Positions 34,909 to 47,270 of a stretch of DNA of 59,814 bases are shown here, one piece after another. A program made the translations under genes and the position numbers. The DNA is from Lingula anatina (lineage: Eukaryota; Brachiopoda; Lingulata; Lingulida; Lingulidae): contig NW_019774659.1 of assembly GCF_001039355.2 (NCBI RefSeq), forward strand, positions 73,906-133,719. Direction: 5' to 3'. Position 1 is the stretch's first letter. Every line of letters begins with the position of its first letter. The notes under the pieces are model-generated. The model saw nothing but the letters and a program-made list of their open reading frames with translations, was not told the origin of the DNA and searched no databases.

Positions 34909-35570
34909 TAATGTTTAACGCCAGGTCAAGGATTTGAATTTCGTGTACCGCCCATTTTTTACTTTTATTTTTCACGTATAATTAACTTAAAAGTAAAATA
35001 TTAAACTTTTTGTAAACTCATTGTGTGTCATTCCGCACTATAATGATTTATATACGCTGTTGATTAAATTTCATTTCTTTTTCATTTGATGTTTTTCACA
35101 GATATTCCATTGCCTTGTGATCGTCTGACCAGTCCCCCCCCCCCTATACGCGTGACTTATTTGACTACCACTCATAAATATGTGTAAGCTAGTCATACAC
35201 ACCGCAGAGATGCTTAGCTGTGCAAAACGTTTCTTTTCTTTAAACTAACGCGTGACTTACAATGACTACCACTCAAGTGTGTGACAGCAAGCGTTATACA
35301 GTGCATCAGTGTTAAGCTGTGCAAAATGTTTTCCTGAAACGGACGGAGCTCATTTATTATTAAAGTGTCATTGAAAATATACTCATTTAATTTTATTCTA
35401 CAGTTTAAATAACTTATATTCAAGTAAAATATATGATCTATATATAAATGGAATCAACCCAAAAGGAATGCATTTCATGGTTTTCAAGGTATAAAATGGC
35501 CAGCTGCTCGCGATGCCCTACACTGTCACCATCGATTTTCATGCAATACGGCTTTATTTACAACATGGCA

Positions 35571-36540
35571 GGTGTACCATGAAAATTTGACTCCCCTAAA
35601 AGGTGACTCCCCATAATAAAAATGACTCCCCAGTCAAAATTTCATAATGAAAATCAGACTCCCCAAAGAGAAATTTAGACATTTATCTTGAAGTATGCAT
35701 AATGGAGGATATATTGACACTTTGTTAGTTTGCAGATGAAATTCTTCATGAAAACAAAATCAAAAATATGTATTTCACCACCCAATAATTCCTCTATGAA
35801 AAAGCTATTCAATTGATATTTGGTGATCATTTCAACATCTTTCCTTTTAGTATACTTCATGAATAATATATTGGAAATATTTAAAAGTTCGATGTTAAAA
35901 TATTGGGTGGAAAAAAATCAGGAAAAATATTAATTTTCATTCGTGACCAAGGGGAGTCAAAATCCCAAGGGGTACAAGAATGCTAAGTTATTGCCCTTTT
36001 TTCATTAAATTATCCCAACTTTTCATTCAGTTTTTGAAAAATAAAATAATGGGAAAACAACAGCAAGTGTTTTGTTGGATTTGCTATAAATATGAAGAAT
36101 TCAATTAAATTTTTTGCCTAGTTTTTTTTAATTGCATTCATAGGCTAAATAGAGCCAATTAAAGTGTTTGAAATGCCAACAAAAAAGTCAAGTACGTGTT
36201 AAATTTTTACGGAGGGTTATCATGCTTATTTAACCTTTAATCTCCATAGTTTTTCACTCCACATCTTTCTTCATCATGTTCAAAATTATATTCAAATTGC
36301 ATGTTATAAGAATAATATTTTAAATTTTTACTCCTCAATGCGGACTCTCAGTATTAAAACGTAGGGTCCTAGGACTTTCCGTACTGAAAAAGAGTGTCTA
36401 GGGACCCGATATTTCGAGACAGGGAGTTCGCGGGACTCTCAGTTTTAAAAAACCGGGTCCGTTGGACCCTAGAATGGTAGGACTTTGTGTTGCTTGACTC
36501 CCCCACCCTGAGCCCATTAAATCCGCCACTGATGTCATAA
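35571..36540. repeat. Dispersed repeat with GACTCCCC words, copy 2 and associated AT-rich body
   Basis: Begins GGTGTACCATGAAAATTTGA like copy 1. Further GACTC-type words occur at 35950-35970 and 36340-36530 (GGACTCTCAGT, GGGTCC). Borders and class are unknown. It lies in the region between the unidentified ORFs and gene B's signal exon. Confidence 0.4.
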
Positions 36541-36866
36541 CAATGTTGTATGTAAAAATCGTCGTCTAAAATTATGTTTCACTTTTTTTTTAGAAATCAT
36601 TAAAGTTACCTTGAACCTGAACTAATGAGAGTATGCACGCCACCACAGAGTAGATTCCTTTCATGATGCCTCTGAAATGGAAAGGACCATTTAAAGAAAT
36701 TTACAACGTGCGTTCATAGAGCATTGTCATGCTGAAAACATTCTAGGTAAACCGATAAGTAAACATGTTTTTCAAGTTCAGTTGTTCTTTCGAAAAAAAA
36801 TACGATTAGCCAATTTGAAACGAAGAAATTCAACACAAAAGAAAATCATTAAAAAATTCATCTTAC

Positions 36867-37110
36867 CCTTGCTTGTATTTGCCTGGTATGTACTGCTGTG
36901 ACAACAGATCCCCGCTCAGTCTAGACTGAACATATGACACCAAACCCGCTTTCCGGGCGTTTAAAAACACGTTATCGATCTTTCCACGTGACAAAGGGCT
37001 CATTCACATGGGAACTATCGGTCCCTGTAAATCGATCCAACTCCGCGGGGACACTCGCTGAATGCATTCAACATATTTACACGTTTCATCCAGGCGTTAA
37101 ATAGAATACA
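36867..37110 (-). promoter_or_regulatory. Conserved promoter and leader-exon block of WxxW gene B
   Basis: This block is strongly conserved with 56708-56955 upstream of gene C. It ends in a leader-exon donor (AATACAAGCAAGG|GTAAGA). It contains a palindromic CACGTG (36985-36990) and a TTTAAA box (36960-36965) about 95-100 nt before the donor, a plausible core promoter. Conservation beyond the exon suggests retained regulation, although gene B is frameshifted; it may also only reflect recent duplication. Confidence 0.5.
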
Positions 37111-38849
37111 GAAAAGCTGGTGATTATCCTACTACGTTAGAAACAAGATGAGACTTGTCAATCTGTTTAAATACTTGTAGTCAGCGAAAGTTGGATTGAG
37201 ATCTACATAGACCGATAACTTCAGTGGCGATGAACCCTAAGAATACGCCCTCGATTTTCCACGTCACAAAGTCAAACGATGGGATGGTAAATTAATGTAA
37301 CAATATATTTGTTTATCTTTGATAGCTACTGGTTTTATGTAATTCAAAAGCAACTCTATTTTCTGATAAGCGCCGAGAGCTGAGTAGGTAGAAATGAAAC
37401 CTTATACATTGTTTTTCAAATTTTTATCTGTCTTTCAGTCTTCCACTTCTCAACTTTCTCATTTTTTCCACGTACAGACTAAAGCAGAAAAAATAACAAA
37501 CATGAGATTTTGAAAAATGAATGGCAAATGAAAACCCCATCCATGTCGATTGTTTTATCTTAATTATTACTGACTAGTTCATCAGGCTATTTATTTAATT
37601 CATGTATGAATTAGGTATCCATTTACTCATTTCTATTTGGGAAGAAGGGGGTAAACCCTGTTCTTATTTGCAAAGACAGCCAAGTTAAATCGTCCAAATG
37701 TGGCATCTGTCTAATGTAATACATGAATTTTAAAAAGAAGAGGTCTTATATTATTAGAAAAATATTATCTGCCATATTCATTACCTATTCAGAAATAAAT
37801 CTCACAAAAAAGTTAACGGTGTTGTTTTATTTTATGTTTTTTATGAAAGCACATGTCAATTTCATACTCTTTTTATTAGTTCGATATGTATGTCTTTCTG
37901 GGTCGATAATGACAAAGAAAAGCTATACTCCCCTAGCAAAAAAGTGTCGCCCCTAACGCAATGCGTGAAGTGTTACAGAAAAGCATGTCATGAACCAATG
38001 TTTTTCTTTAAACTTCAGAAGGGAATTTTTTTCACAAAAAAATAAATGCACAACCAATGAATAAGCTAACCATACTAAAAAAATCAAAGCCACATTTTGG
38101 TATTTTGTACTGTATCCTCTGAATTGGGGGACACACCTGACGTTTCTGTGTGTGCATGGAGCCGAAAAAATGTAACGTTTGCACAGTGATGGCGTTCTAC
38201 TACAGTGCAAAGATAGTATGAGATCATTTCTGTTTGTATCTTTATCCCTCAGCTATCCATTTCTGAGAATATCTCTCACATTAAAATGAGGTTATGATCT
38301 TGGGATGGAGTTGGCCATTGGGGGTCTGGATCTGGTTCACAAAAAAACAGCCTACTGTTGTAGGCTGAAACAAAAGTGGGTGATCGTCCCCCCCCTCCTC
38401 AAGAGTTCCTTAAGTTCCTTTCCAGTACTCGGATGCAGGGGTCTAAGTTAAGGTTTCCGTTGACCCAGCTCGCGATCGACTCAGATTTGAAAGCAATTCT
38501 GGCAACCGTAAAATAGTGTCGTTTTAAAAAATGGTTTGTTTTTTCTATATTCTGGTTGCCACAATCGTTTTTTTAAACAGAACTGGAAAATGAGACCTAC
38601 AATCAATTTCTACAGAGCCCATTGGAATATAAACTGAAAAACTGTCCCTGTATAATGCCAGTTCTCTTGGTCCGAGGTACGTCATAGTGATTCAGTATTG
38701 GTGAAGATTCGAACATTTGCAAGATATAAAATCACTTTATTAGGAATTCGGGGTTTTGTTCAGTTAAATATATAAAGCTAAACAGGTTAACCAAACACAA
38801 TGACATGAGGTCTCATTTGCTACACTAGTACAGCAAATAATGGAAGTGT
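37111..38849. other. AT-rich spacer between gene B and membrane-protein copy 2
   Basis: No exon, RNA gene or transposon terminus recognised. The small frames at 37723 and 37953 look random. Confidence 0.4.
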
Positions 38850-39240
38850 AAATGAAAGAAAACGTATGACTGTCGTGAAATTTTAGATTTAAGAATAATT
38901 GTGAAACGGATATGGTGAAGATAAATCTAAGTTGGAATGATTGCCAACAATGATTGTAGCCAGAACTACTATAATTGATTTTAAAAAACACGGAAAATAA
39001 AAGCGTTTGTTTACGCGTGAGTGTGTGCCCTCTGATTTTTAAATGATACATTTAAATGTGACAACGCATTTTTATTGTAAAAAGTTTTTTATAAGCCCAT
39101 TACAATTATGACAAAATTAAGAAAAATTATACGTGGCTGCACTGGAAATTTGCATGACCAAACAGTTGCTTTACGGGCACTCTCTTGACTAGCTAATAGT
39201 AAAACATACAGTATACCAGAGGAAAAATCTACGGGGGAAA

Positions 39241-39303
<63 letters not shown>
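39241..39303. repeat. (AT)n microsatellite
   Basis: Pure AT run 3' of membrane-protein copy 2. Confidence 0.95.
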
Positions 39304-39308
<5 letters not shown>

Positions 39309-39749
39309 CCAAAAAGAGTAAACAGCAACACACGTGAGTAGAGCACTGTCTATAGATATAACAGACATGATATTGTCAGTGACATAAATACGTGATCCGT
39401 GTTATACAAACAATTTTATAAAACTGCTAACTTCATCAACCACATATTGTGGAGAGCAAAGAGGTGCATTGTTTGTACATATATCATGTGCATAACGTGT
39501 ATGATGCAGGTACATATGTCTCTTTAAGTCGGCATAGCGAATATACCAGTAGCACATAGCGAATATAGCAGGGCGTCTCTCTCTCTCTTTCTCTCTCTCT
39601 CTCCCTCTTTTTCTCTCTTCTCAAATTCTTTCCAATTCGTTCTTCGACACTTTTGTATTTTTCATTATTTTTTTCTTTATCAAGTCCATAAATTAATAAG
39701 AGTGGGAAGAGTTAAAGTTAAAAGTTCGCTATCAAATTCAAATCAAGGT

Positions 39750-41933
39750 TTAATGTACACTTTCCATATATTCAAGTATCATATCTGTTGCCATAGATTG
39801 CCATTGCTCTTCCTGTATGGTTTGTTCTGTAGGCGCCCGTATGAAGTTGATTATCAGTTGCGGAAGTGCTGCAGCCGCAAGGGACGCAAATGACTTCCCT
39901 ATTGTCTTCAAGCGTTGAACTTGATGATAAGCATGCAGAGCGAACATTATCACAACTACAATCATAACTGAATGAAGAGAAAGGATTACAGCACACAGAA
40001 GTTGCCTTTTCAGAGGAAGAATCCGAGTGTACAATTGTATCCAAAGAGCCTTCTCCATTTTTCTGATCCCGCATGCGTGCAGGTAGGACGGTTGGCGCTC
40101 AATTTGAATACGTCGGCAGTGTCGTGTGCTATCGTTGGCTCCTGAGAAATAGTTGGAAGAAGTGACCTCCAAGAGGCGAAAGGTTTCAGCGTCCTCTCCT
40201 GTCGCGATACCAATTGATGAGTCAGAGAAATGTTTTGCTTTGCGGCATTCGTCGTAGGCCTTAAACACAATGGTCTTGAGTGTGCGATATTTCTCCTGCA
40301 TGGTGTGAAATGGTCGATAGATGTAGTAGGCCCCTGAGACCAAGAACACTAAATAGGGAAGGTTCTGATCGCTGTTCATGAAAAAACCAGCTACAGTAAA
40401 TGTGACTACCCAGCATATTGTTGAACACGAGTCAATCAAAAGAAAGACGAAATAAAGGAAAGGAAATAAAGAAATAAATGCATATGGAAGTTTCAATCTT
40501 CTCAACACTGGGTTACAATCCATTTTGCTGAGCTGCATTCCTAGCATGACCAAGAATAAGAACCCTACTGGCATAAAGGGCATAATAAAGGGCATAAGCA
40601 CTGAATACAAAAAATTGGATTTAAAGGCTTTCTTCAAAATGCGGAAGAAAATGCGCGGTTCAAGGTGATATCTTAGGGATGTCACGAGACAAATGTGACT
40701 TGGCGGGAACCCTGCATTTCGATTGGCTAAAAATGTGACACCGATATCCTTAAAAAAAGCCCCGGATGCCAGATTACGGTAGGTGTGAACGGGTGTGACA
40801 AAGACAACAAACACAAAGCTCCAGAGTGTGAGTGCGACTGCGAAACCAAGATAACCCACCCAAGGCTGAATATCCAAGAGTATACAAGTATATGCAGACG
40901 ATACAGGGTGTGAATATATCCAAGTCAAAGTAGATACCTGGAATAATTCCGTAAACGCACAATTACCCTCCCAAATAAATGGATACTGTATTAAGTTGGT
41001 CACTACCAAAAAAATTATCATTGCGTGAACCATCAAAAATGCCAATACCCTATATAGAATGGTAAGGCATCTGTTACCCATTGGGGCAAAAAATAATTCG
41101 CTGAAAGGCGTCAAGTTGTTGTAGTATTCAAATTGTTGCAGCTCTTCCTTGGCCACGTCGCTAAGATACACTGAATATCTTGACGGAACTGCCTTAAGTA
41201 TCAAGAGAGGGAGAAAGAAAAAGAGGGTTCCAGTAAAGAAAATTTGGACAATAAAAGCCACTACATGCACGAGGTATGGTGTCCTCACGTAGTCAAGAGT
41301 CACATTTTCCTTTGAGCGGTTATATAACATGTTTTGACTACAGCCAGTGCGTCCTTCCAATGGAAGTGACAAATTCCTGAGATATGACTTTACACACAGT
41401 TGCAAGTCTCCGTCATTTAATGATACGTCCGTCATTGCGTCTGAAATGCTAATCAAAATGGCGGATGTTATGCAGTACAGACGACATTCTAAATTTAAGT
41501 GTTCCCAACAAGAGTCGGGCTTCTGGACTATATCGACCTCAAAATCATAAACATCATGTTTGAGAGTCCACAGTGAAAGGACAACGAAGTATGGATACGC
41601 TTGCAAATAGGGCAAGGCGGTCAAATTATTCAATAACATCCATCTGTAAGTCAATTCCATCCCCTTTAGACCTCTGTCAGTTAATGTTGAGTAACTAGCA
41701 ACCGTCACATTTGGAACAATTACAGTGTATCTGAAATTCATCCCAAGTAGTTGGCGTAGTAATCTTTGGCCCTTTTCGGTGAACGTTAATGTGCAGTTCT
41801 CGGGGCAGCTTAGTGTTGCGGAACCGAGAGGGGGCGGAGGTTCAGGCAATGCTCGCACAGGGCATAGATATGACGTGAAGAGCGTAATGATGAAGTACAT
41901 TAAAACGAAACCGATGACCGCCTTGATCGCCAT
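39750..41933 (-). CDS. Multi-pass membrane protein of unrecognised family, copy 2 (727 aa, uninterrupted)
   Basis: Paralogue of the gene at 15486-17678, collinear over the whole length; by eye about 13 of the first 100 residues differ. It keeps the signal peptide, the ectodomain cysteines (CPENC, LNLECRLYC), the glycosylation sites near 46, 103 and 187, and all hydrophobic segments. Small length differences sit only in the cytoplasmic-type loop near residues 605-620 (ERQPSYLHA against ERPPKQPSYLHA) and nothing is truncated. The start ATG is followed by MAIKAVIGFVLMYFIITL; an acceptor at 41970 joins a leader exon ending at 42769 across a short (about 0.8 kb) intron. It lies 2.9 kb upstream of the WxxW gene B leader, same strand. 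Function unknown; a receptor-like or transporter-like role would be a guess. Confidence 0.85.
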   Translation of the reverse strand: MAIKAVIGFVLMYFIITLFTSYLCPVRALPEPPPPLGSATLSCPENCTLTFTEKGQRLLRQLLGMNFRYTVIVPNVTVASYSTLTDRGLKGMELTYRWMLLNNLTALPYLQAYPYFVVLSLWTLKHDVYDFEVDIVQKPDSCWEHLNLECRLYCITSAILISISDAMTDVSLNDGDLQLCVKSYLRNLSLPLEGRTGCSQNMLYNRSKENVTLDYVRTPYLVHVVAFIVQIFFTGTLFFFLPLLILKAVPSRYSVYLSDVAKEELQQFEYYNNLTPFSELFFAPMGNRCLTILYRVLAFLMVHAMIIFLVVTNLIQYPFIWEGNCAFTELFQVSTLTWIYSHPVSSAYTCILLDIQPWVGYLGFAVALTLWSFVFVVFVTPVHTYRNLASGAFFKDIGVTFLANRNAGFPPSHICLVTSLRYHLEPRIFFRILKKAFKSNFLYSVLMPFIMPFMPVGFLFLVMLGMQLSKMDCNPVLRRLKLPYAFISLFPFLYFVFLLIDSCSTICWVVTFTVAGFFMNSDQNLPYLVFLVSGAYYIYRPFHTMQEKYRTLKTIVFKAYDECRKAKHFSDSSIGIATGEDAETFRLLEVTSSNYFSGANDSTRHCRRIQIERQPSYLHACGIRKMEKALWIQLYTRILPLKRQLLCAVILSLHSVMIVVVIMFALHAYHQVQRLKTIGKSFASLAAAALPQLIINFIRAPTEQTIQEEQWQSMATDMILEYMESVH

Positions 41934-42458
41934 TCTCTTTGGTGGTTACCAATGTCCCTCGAATGACAGTCTGAAATGAAACAAATTCACGGGACTGGTA
42001 AAACGATCAGGAGCTTAACCAAATGTAAGCGTATGACTATCACTATCACTTTCGGTGCATTAGGGAAACACACATGTATATAGGCTAATGAATAGGGCTA
42101 CATCCTTTAAGAAAATATACATATTTTTGTTGTATTATTTAGTTATGCTTTTTATGTAATTCGATATATTTCGGTAATTTTAGACACAGATCAGTTTTAT
42201 TTGTTTGTTTAAAAGTCTATTTTTTGTTTGTTTGTTGTTGTTGTTGTTCTTGGCGTGTGTGTGACAGAAAGAGAGATTGAGAGAGAGAGAGAGAGAGAGT
42301 AAATACGGAGAGAGAGAATAATTTAGTAATGCTTCACCGCAAATGTCATCTTCTGTATGGATTCAAATTACACACAGTTGTAGTGGCTTTATTTCTACTA
42401 AAGGTATAAATCAATGTACTCCAGTAGCGCCAGTGGTGCAAAGCAGATTTCTTATCTA

Positions 42459-42460
<2 letters not shown>

Positions 42461-42507
<47 letters not shown>

Positions 42508-42510
42508 ATA
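42461..42510. repeat. (GT)n microsatellite
   Basis: Counterpart of 23698-23748. Confidence 0.95.
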
Positions 42511-42768
42511 GAGACTGTTTCGGTTATAGTTCAAATATATACGCTTTAGCTTAAGATCTACTGGGGGAACTCCGTGCATGCTTAAATAAATTAACTATTC
42601 TATGGGAAAGTGGATTATCCATCCATTCCCGGAAATATTTACAAAATATTAGCTGTTAGATAAAACTGACACAGGATTTGATTACTAATACTTAAAAATA
42701 TGTCAAAGATTTTTCAATAAAGAGAAGTTACAAAAAGATATAACGAAAGCTTTTGTTCAGATACTCAC

Positions 42769-42845
42769 CACAAGCACAAGTTAAGCAGCACAAGGATCTC
42801 TGTCTCTCTCAGCAGGTTCGAGAACTCGACTCTTCAATGGATCTC
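42769..42845 (-). other. Putative non-coding 5' leader exon of membrane-protein copy 2
   Basis: Counterpart of the leader exon at 24006. It ends in GCTTGTG|GTGAGTATC on the minus strand. The acceptor is at 41970 (TTTCATTTCAG), giving an intron of about 0.8 kb. The 5' limit is uncertain. Confidence 0.5.
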
Positions 42846-43855
42846 GGTTGGAATGAAATCGTATAAGATTGTGATGAAAGTGCAAGCGACAGTGACAGCC
42901 TACATGCATAAATATTAGTAATGCGGTTCTCTACTGAAAAATGAAAGGCAAGGTACCAAGTTATAACTATGTCCGATTGACCATATACATGCACATGGAT
43001 CTATTTTAAAGAGTAAATTTTTAAACAAATGTATGCAAATACATTAAAAGATCATGGGCAAAGTAAGGTGTCCCGAGAGTTCTTATACGAATGAGTGGGC
43101 ACAAACAGAACGGTGAATAAAAGGTGAAGAACGCCACTTCCTCTAAAATGAAGTTAAATGAACTTATATTTATCTTAAGTGTAATGAGATCACTGGCGTT
43201 TTACTTTCTCTTTTTTGTTTATTATCACTTGTGTTATTACCAGCGCCATTGCCATGAATCAGTTTTTCGTGATACTAATTTCCAGTTTTATTTTAAATAC
43301 CGAAATGTTTATCAATTGTAAATAGTATGATTCTTCTCAAGTAGAAAGTGATTTGTTTGTTTGACAAAAGCGCTGCATGGCCATTATTAAGTTTAATTAA
43401 TCTGTCAGTTGTTGCGTTTTCAAACCAGCTTTTGTTTAAAACTTCCGAAGGTTAACAAGAGAGACGTGACAGGCTGGAAACGGGGAGTACAAGTATTGCT
43501 GTGACATTATTCCTGTGTAAATTCAATGTTGCTATCCACCTCATTGATATACATGTACCTGAACAAAGTGTTCAATTTAATAACAAAAGTATCATCTACA
43601 TAATGGAGCCAAAACCTTGCGTGTCTTCCTGGATAATCCGTGAGTGTGTTTTGCTCCCAACTACACTGTCACCAAGTGATACCAGTGACAATTAGTTTTT
43701 TAGAAGAAATATTATTGTAAGGTCGAAACATCGTGATTTTTCCGTTTCACCTAATACCAGCATCCTAGTATAATTTAGAACAAGATGGCTCAGAATTTTA
43801 TTATGACATCTAAGTGTACCCTTATGCATTAATTAATGTCACATTGTATATATTG

Positions 43856-44556
43856 TGTTACGTCCTATATTGAGTTCTTTAATAACAAAAAAAATAAAAC
43901 ATAAACATAAATACGAATGAAAACAAACACCTCAAATTAAAATGATAATATTTTACTAATTGAACTAAAACCTAACTTAACATATAATAACATTGAACTA
44001 AATAACTTAACTAATATGGGTTTTATAATGTTCAAACAAAGTTAGTTTTCACAGGATAAGAGAGTCATTCCACGCACTTCCATTCCATTGTCATTGTTCA
44101 TTTGTGTAGGCCTACGTACCTTCCTTGCGTTGTTCGTAATAGTCAATGCTTTTTCTCAACGTTACTTATCTTTTGTCAATCATAGTTCCCTCTCTGTTTT
44201 CCGTCTACTTGTGTACTGATGCATGTACAATCACTCGCTTTTTCCAGCTTCCATATTTTCCATCAACTTGTGTACTAGTGCACGTACAGTCACTCTCTTT
44301 CCTTTGCCTTTATGTATAGTACTATACATCCATGATCATTTAAGACGTAGTCCATCTATCCTAGCTCCTTGCTCTCCACGCCTACATGTCTCTCTTCTCC
44401 TTCCTATCTCAGTGGGTGTGTCCAAAAAACCTCCACATCCGGGCTCCTTTATTTTTGTCCACAGTTGTCACCAAAAGTGACCACGAGTTATACTCGCTAT
44501 AGTTATAATGCCCATTGATAGGATACAATTGACAGGAGTACTAGTGCAACGTAACA
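43856..44556. mobile_element. Solo-LTR-like insertion, 701 bp, TSD ATTG
   Basis: Begins TGTTACGTCC and ends GCAACGTAACA (TG...CA form with 8-bp inverted ends). Flanked by ATTG at 43852-43855 and 44557-44560. Block I is uninterrupted at this site (about 25090, TATATTACATAACTCC). No internal coding. This fits a solo LTR of a Ty3-type element; a short-TIR DNA transposon is an alternative. Confidence 0.65.
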
Positions 44557-45664
44557 ATTGCATAACTCCTTCATCTGCATAAGTCAACAGGGACCCAGTC
44601 AGTGTTCACATAGTATTTTACATGCCATTTTATTCCCCTCTTTTAACCAAGCGACGATAGTCAAACTAACGTATAAAGTCAACACACATTGTTTAGATAC
44701 TCACATTAAGTTTTATGAATATATACATGCAGTTTCTTGTGAAACATGAATCTCAGTTTAATTGTGCAGTTTTAGTTTTAATATATTTATGTAAACAGCG
44801 CTATTTAAGACGCGCGTGCCCTCCGGTATTAATTATAAAAATTATGATAACCGTTGTTTTGGGGGTTCAAATGACTCATGCTTTCTAGCCGTTACACATT
44901 TATATAAAAATGAATTAATTATTTAATCATTATATTCACATTATTATTAACCAGCTGTTTTAGTTGCCGTATTTCCTTCTTCGTTATTAAAGGCACTATA
45001 TAACAGGTAAGGTATGCACTAGCCAAATGAATTTTCCTTTTAAAAAAACGTAATTTTTTACTCCTAACGAATCATTGCATTGCACGTCCCTGTACTGTAC
45101 GATTTTAATACACGGTGTTACAGTGAAACAGTATTTTGCAAAACAGTTGTCAGTATGAATTCATCAGCGAAAGTCAATCACAAGATTCAGAAAAGACGAC
45201 AAATAGCTTTAAGTGCTAGCTGAGCTCTGGTATTATCAGTAAGCTGGAATGTTTCTACGTTTGACTGGAAACACGTTAAAGGCAACTTTTTGATAACGAG
45301 ACAATGATATTATTATTACTTCTCCCGTCTTTTAATGAATAGGAAAGGTGTACAAAATAGCTAATATGACCCTGATCATAGACCGCACTGGTAGTGAAAT
45401 AGGAAGTGCAATGATAAACTGTGGTAGTTGGGAAGTCGTCCATTGCACACTGCACATTGCTTATAATAATTTTTGTTATTTTTGGGTCAAGCTCAAGAGA
45501 CATCGTGAACCATATATTACTATTGCAGCAATATGGACTGACTTTTAACTGATATTAAATTCTGAACTCTAATAAAAATAAGGTTTCCATTCTGTTCTAC
45601 TTATCAGTGCGTCTACATTATTTTGTACAATTAACTGAATATTGGATTATATCATTTTAATATT

Positions 45665-46510
45665 CAATTTCAATTTCAATTCAATTTATTTCTGTACTGG
45701 TACATAGATTGTCATGACCTTGTACAATATGATATACAAATGATGATACAATACAGTTAGTGTATTACCATCTTTATATAATGAAGATAAGTACTAGTAA
45801 AATTACTCATAAAATATTCTATCTAAGCATTGAGATAAACCTTGGTGTGATTATAAATTTACCATAAACATACTATAAACATGTTACACAAAAAGAATAT
45901 GTTTTTAAAGAACTTAAAACCACCGTTACATAGCTGTTTACATGGCTGTTTGATGACATTGATAATTACGATTAATGACAATTACATAAGACATATAAGT
46001 AAATAAGTTACACAGATATAAATATTGTGCCATGTTCAGTCCCACTGCCGAGTCACTTCTCACAACAGTGGGACCATACACTGACATTTTAAGGGATATG
46101 CTAAGAGTTACCAAGCAGAGCAACCACTTCACTTCTTTTCTTAAATGATTTGATTATAAAGTTGGAGAGGGACACTAAAGTATCTTTGTTGGCACTGTTA
46201 AATACATGGCATAATTGACTGTCTGGTGGCCTTGAATCAGCTTTTAGGAATGAGGTTTTACTGAAAAAGGTGACTCGGTCTGTTTTGTACATTGGGCATT
46301 GGAATATAAAATGGTATTCATCCTCAATTACCCCTTGTGTGCACAGGCGACAGATTCTGTCGCACCTTTCAGTATTATATATCATTTCATTTATGTTCAG
46401 CCAGGTTACTTTAAGTGGTTATATACATGCACATCTCGATATAAACGATGGAAATGCTTTGGTGTCAAAATTGCATTTGGTGTTTGCATTAGGCACGTGT
46501 GAATAGTAAC
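45665..46510 (-). mobile_element. 3' end of a non-LTR retrotransposon (LINE)
   Basis: A minus-strand frame (46385-46101, extending upstream with VTWLNINEMIYNTERC) holds CRLCTQGVIEDEYHFIFQCP, the zinc-binding C-terminal motif C..C...(I/V)EDE.HF...CP of LINE reverse transcriptases. It ends with a 3' UTR and an ATTGAA-type repeat tail near 45665. 5'-truncated and inactive. Confidence 0.7.
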
Positions 46511-46834
46511 ATTTTAATGAAAAATAGTGATATAACAACAACAACAACAACAAAAATCAGTTCGTTCAGATGGATTTATTTCATAGAAAGGTACAATGAT
46601 TCCACTACTATCTCACATGGTATAACATCATTTTGGGTAACAGAAGATTTCTAATTGTCTGTTATTATCTTATTTCAAAGTTTTTTTAAAGGCAGTATAA
46701 TAATCAAAAGTATGTTAAAAGGTACATTTAACATAAGGTGGTACAGTAGGTCGCAGATATACTATTTTGAAGTAGCATTTTATGCCATTCAACATGATCA
46801 CTATGTCACTTCGTCCTTATCTCCCGGATGCAAG

Positions 46835-47216
46835 TTATGGACACAGAAAACGGACTTCGTAATCGTAGCAATATCCACTCCGCTGGTCGCATGCGAACCC
46901 TTCAGAGGGCGTGCACTTGGTCCTGATCACCTGACCCGCCTGATCCCACGGCTGATTGGTTCCTCTGACGCGGCACTGGATATCAATTGGTTCATGTCCA
47001 GAGCACTTAGAAAAGGAAAAAAGACGTCTTTGTTACCATACGCCATATTTATGTCTCCTCGTTAACCCAAGCGGAAGGATAAGTAAAGGACAAACACAAA
47101 TTTAGTGTTCGAAATACATGTATGGCTTTGTTACCATATGTCATATTTTGTCACAGTCATGACAAGGGTGTCACAGTGTTTTGGATATTGTACGCACAAC
47201 CCCACACAAAGCAGAG

Positions 47217-47270
<54 letters not shown>

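Larger units (their letters stand above)
26178..36867 (-). pseudogene. Triple-WxxW-domain protein, gene B, frameshifted in exon 3
   Basis: Paralogue of genes A and C. Exons in order: non-coding 5' exon ending at 36867; 36610-36671 (ATG 36662-36664; signal MKGIYSVVACILSLVQVQ); 30918-30994; 30518-30733; 30234-30310; 28634-28841; 27034-27134; 26178-26360 (TAA 26178-26180). Splice sites and the other exons look intact. Exon 3 is 216 nt against 211 in gene C. The net +5 (about 4 nt after LE plus one T in a T6 run near 30615) throws the frame into a stop at about 30539, and the cysteine of the LPTKG segment becomes Phe. The original frame reopens downstream (CNDYEIRYLCPST), so the damage looks recent. 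Intron 1 (5.6 kb) holds two MITEs, an assembly gap and unidentified ORFs. Alternatives are a sequencing error at the T run or a rescue by splicing; one homopolymer error alone would not restore the frame. Confidence 0.7.
38850..45112. repeat. Segmental duplication block II
   Basis: Collinear with 14590-25639. It contains membrane-protein copy 2, its leader exon and matching (GT)n/(GA)n tracts. It lacks the Harbinger-type element but carries an LTR-like insertion at 43856-44556. Confidence 0.85.

Noticed and set aside
46101-46385. A cellular zinc-finger gene
   Set aside because: The CRLC...EDEYHF..CP pattern is the C-terminal motif of LINE reverse transcriptases and it sits above a LINE-type 3' tail.
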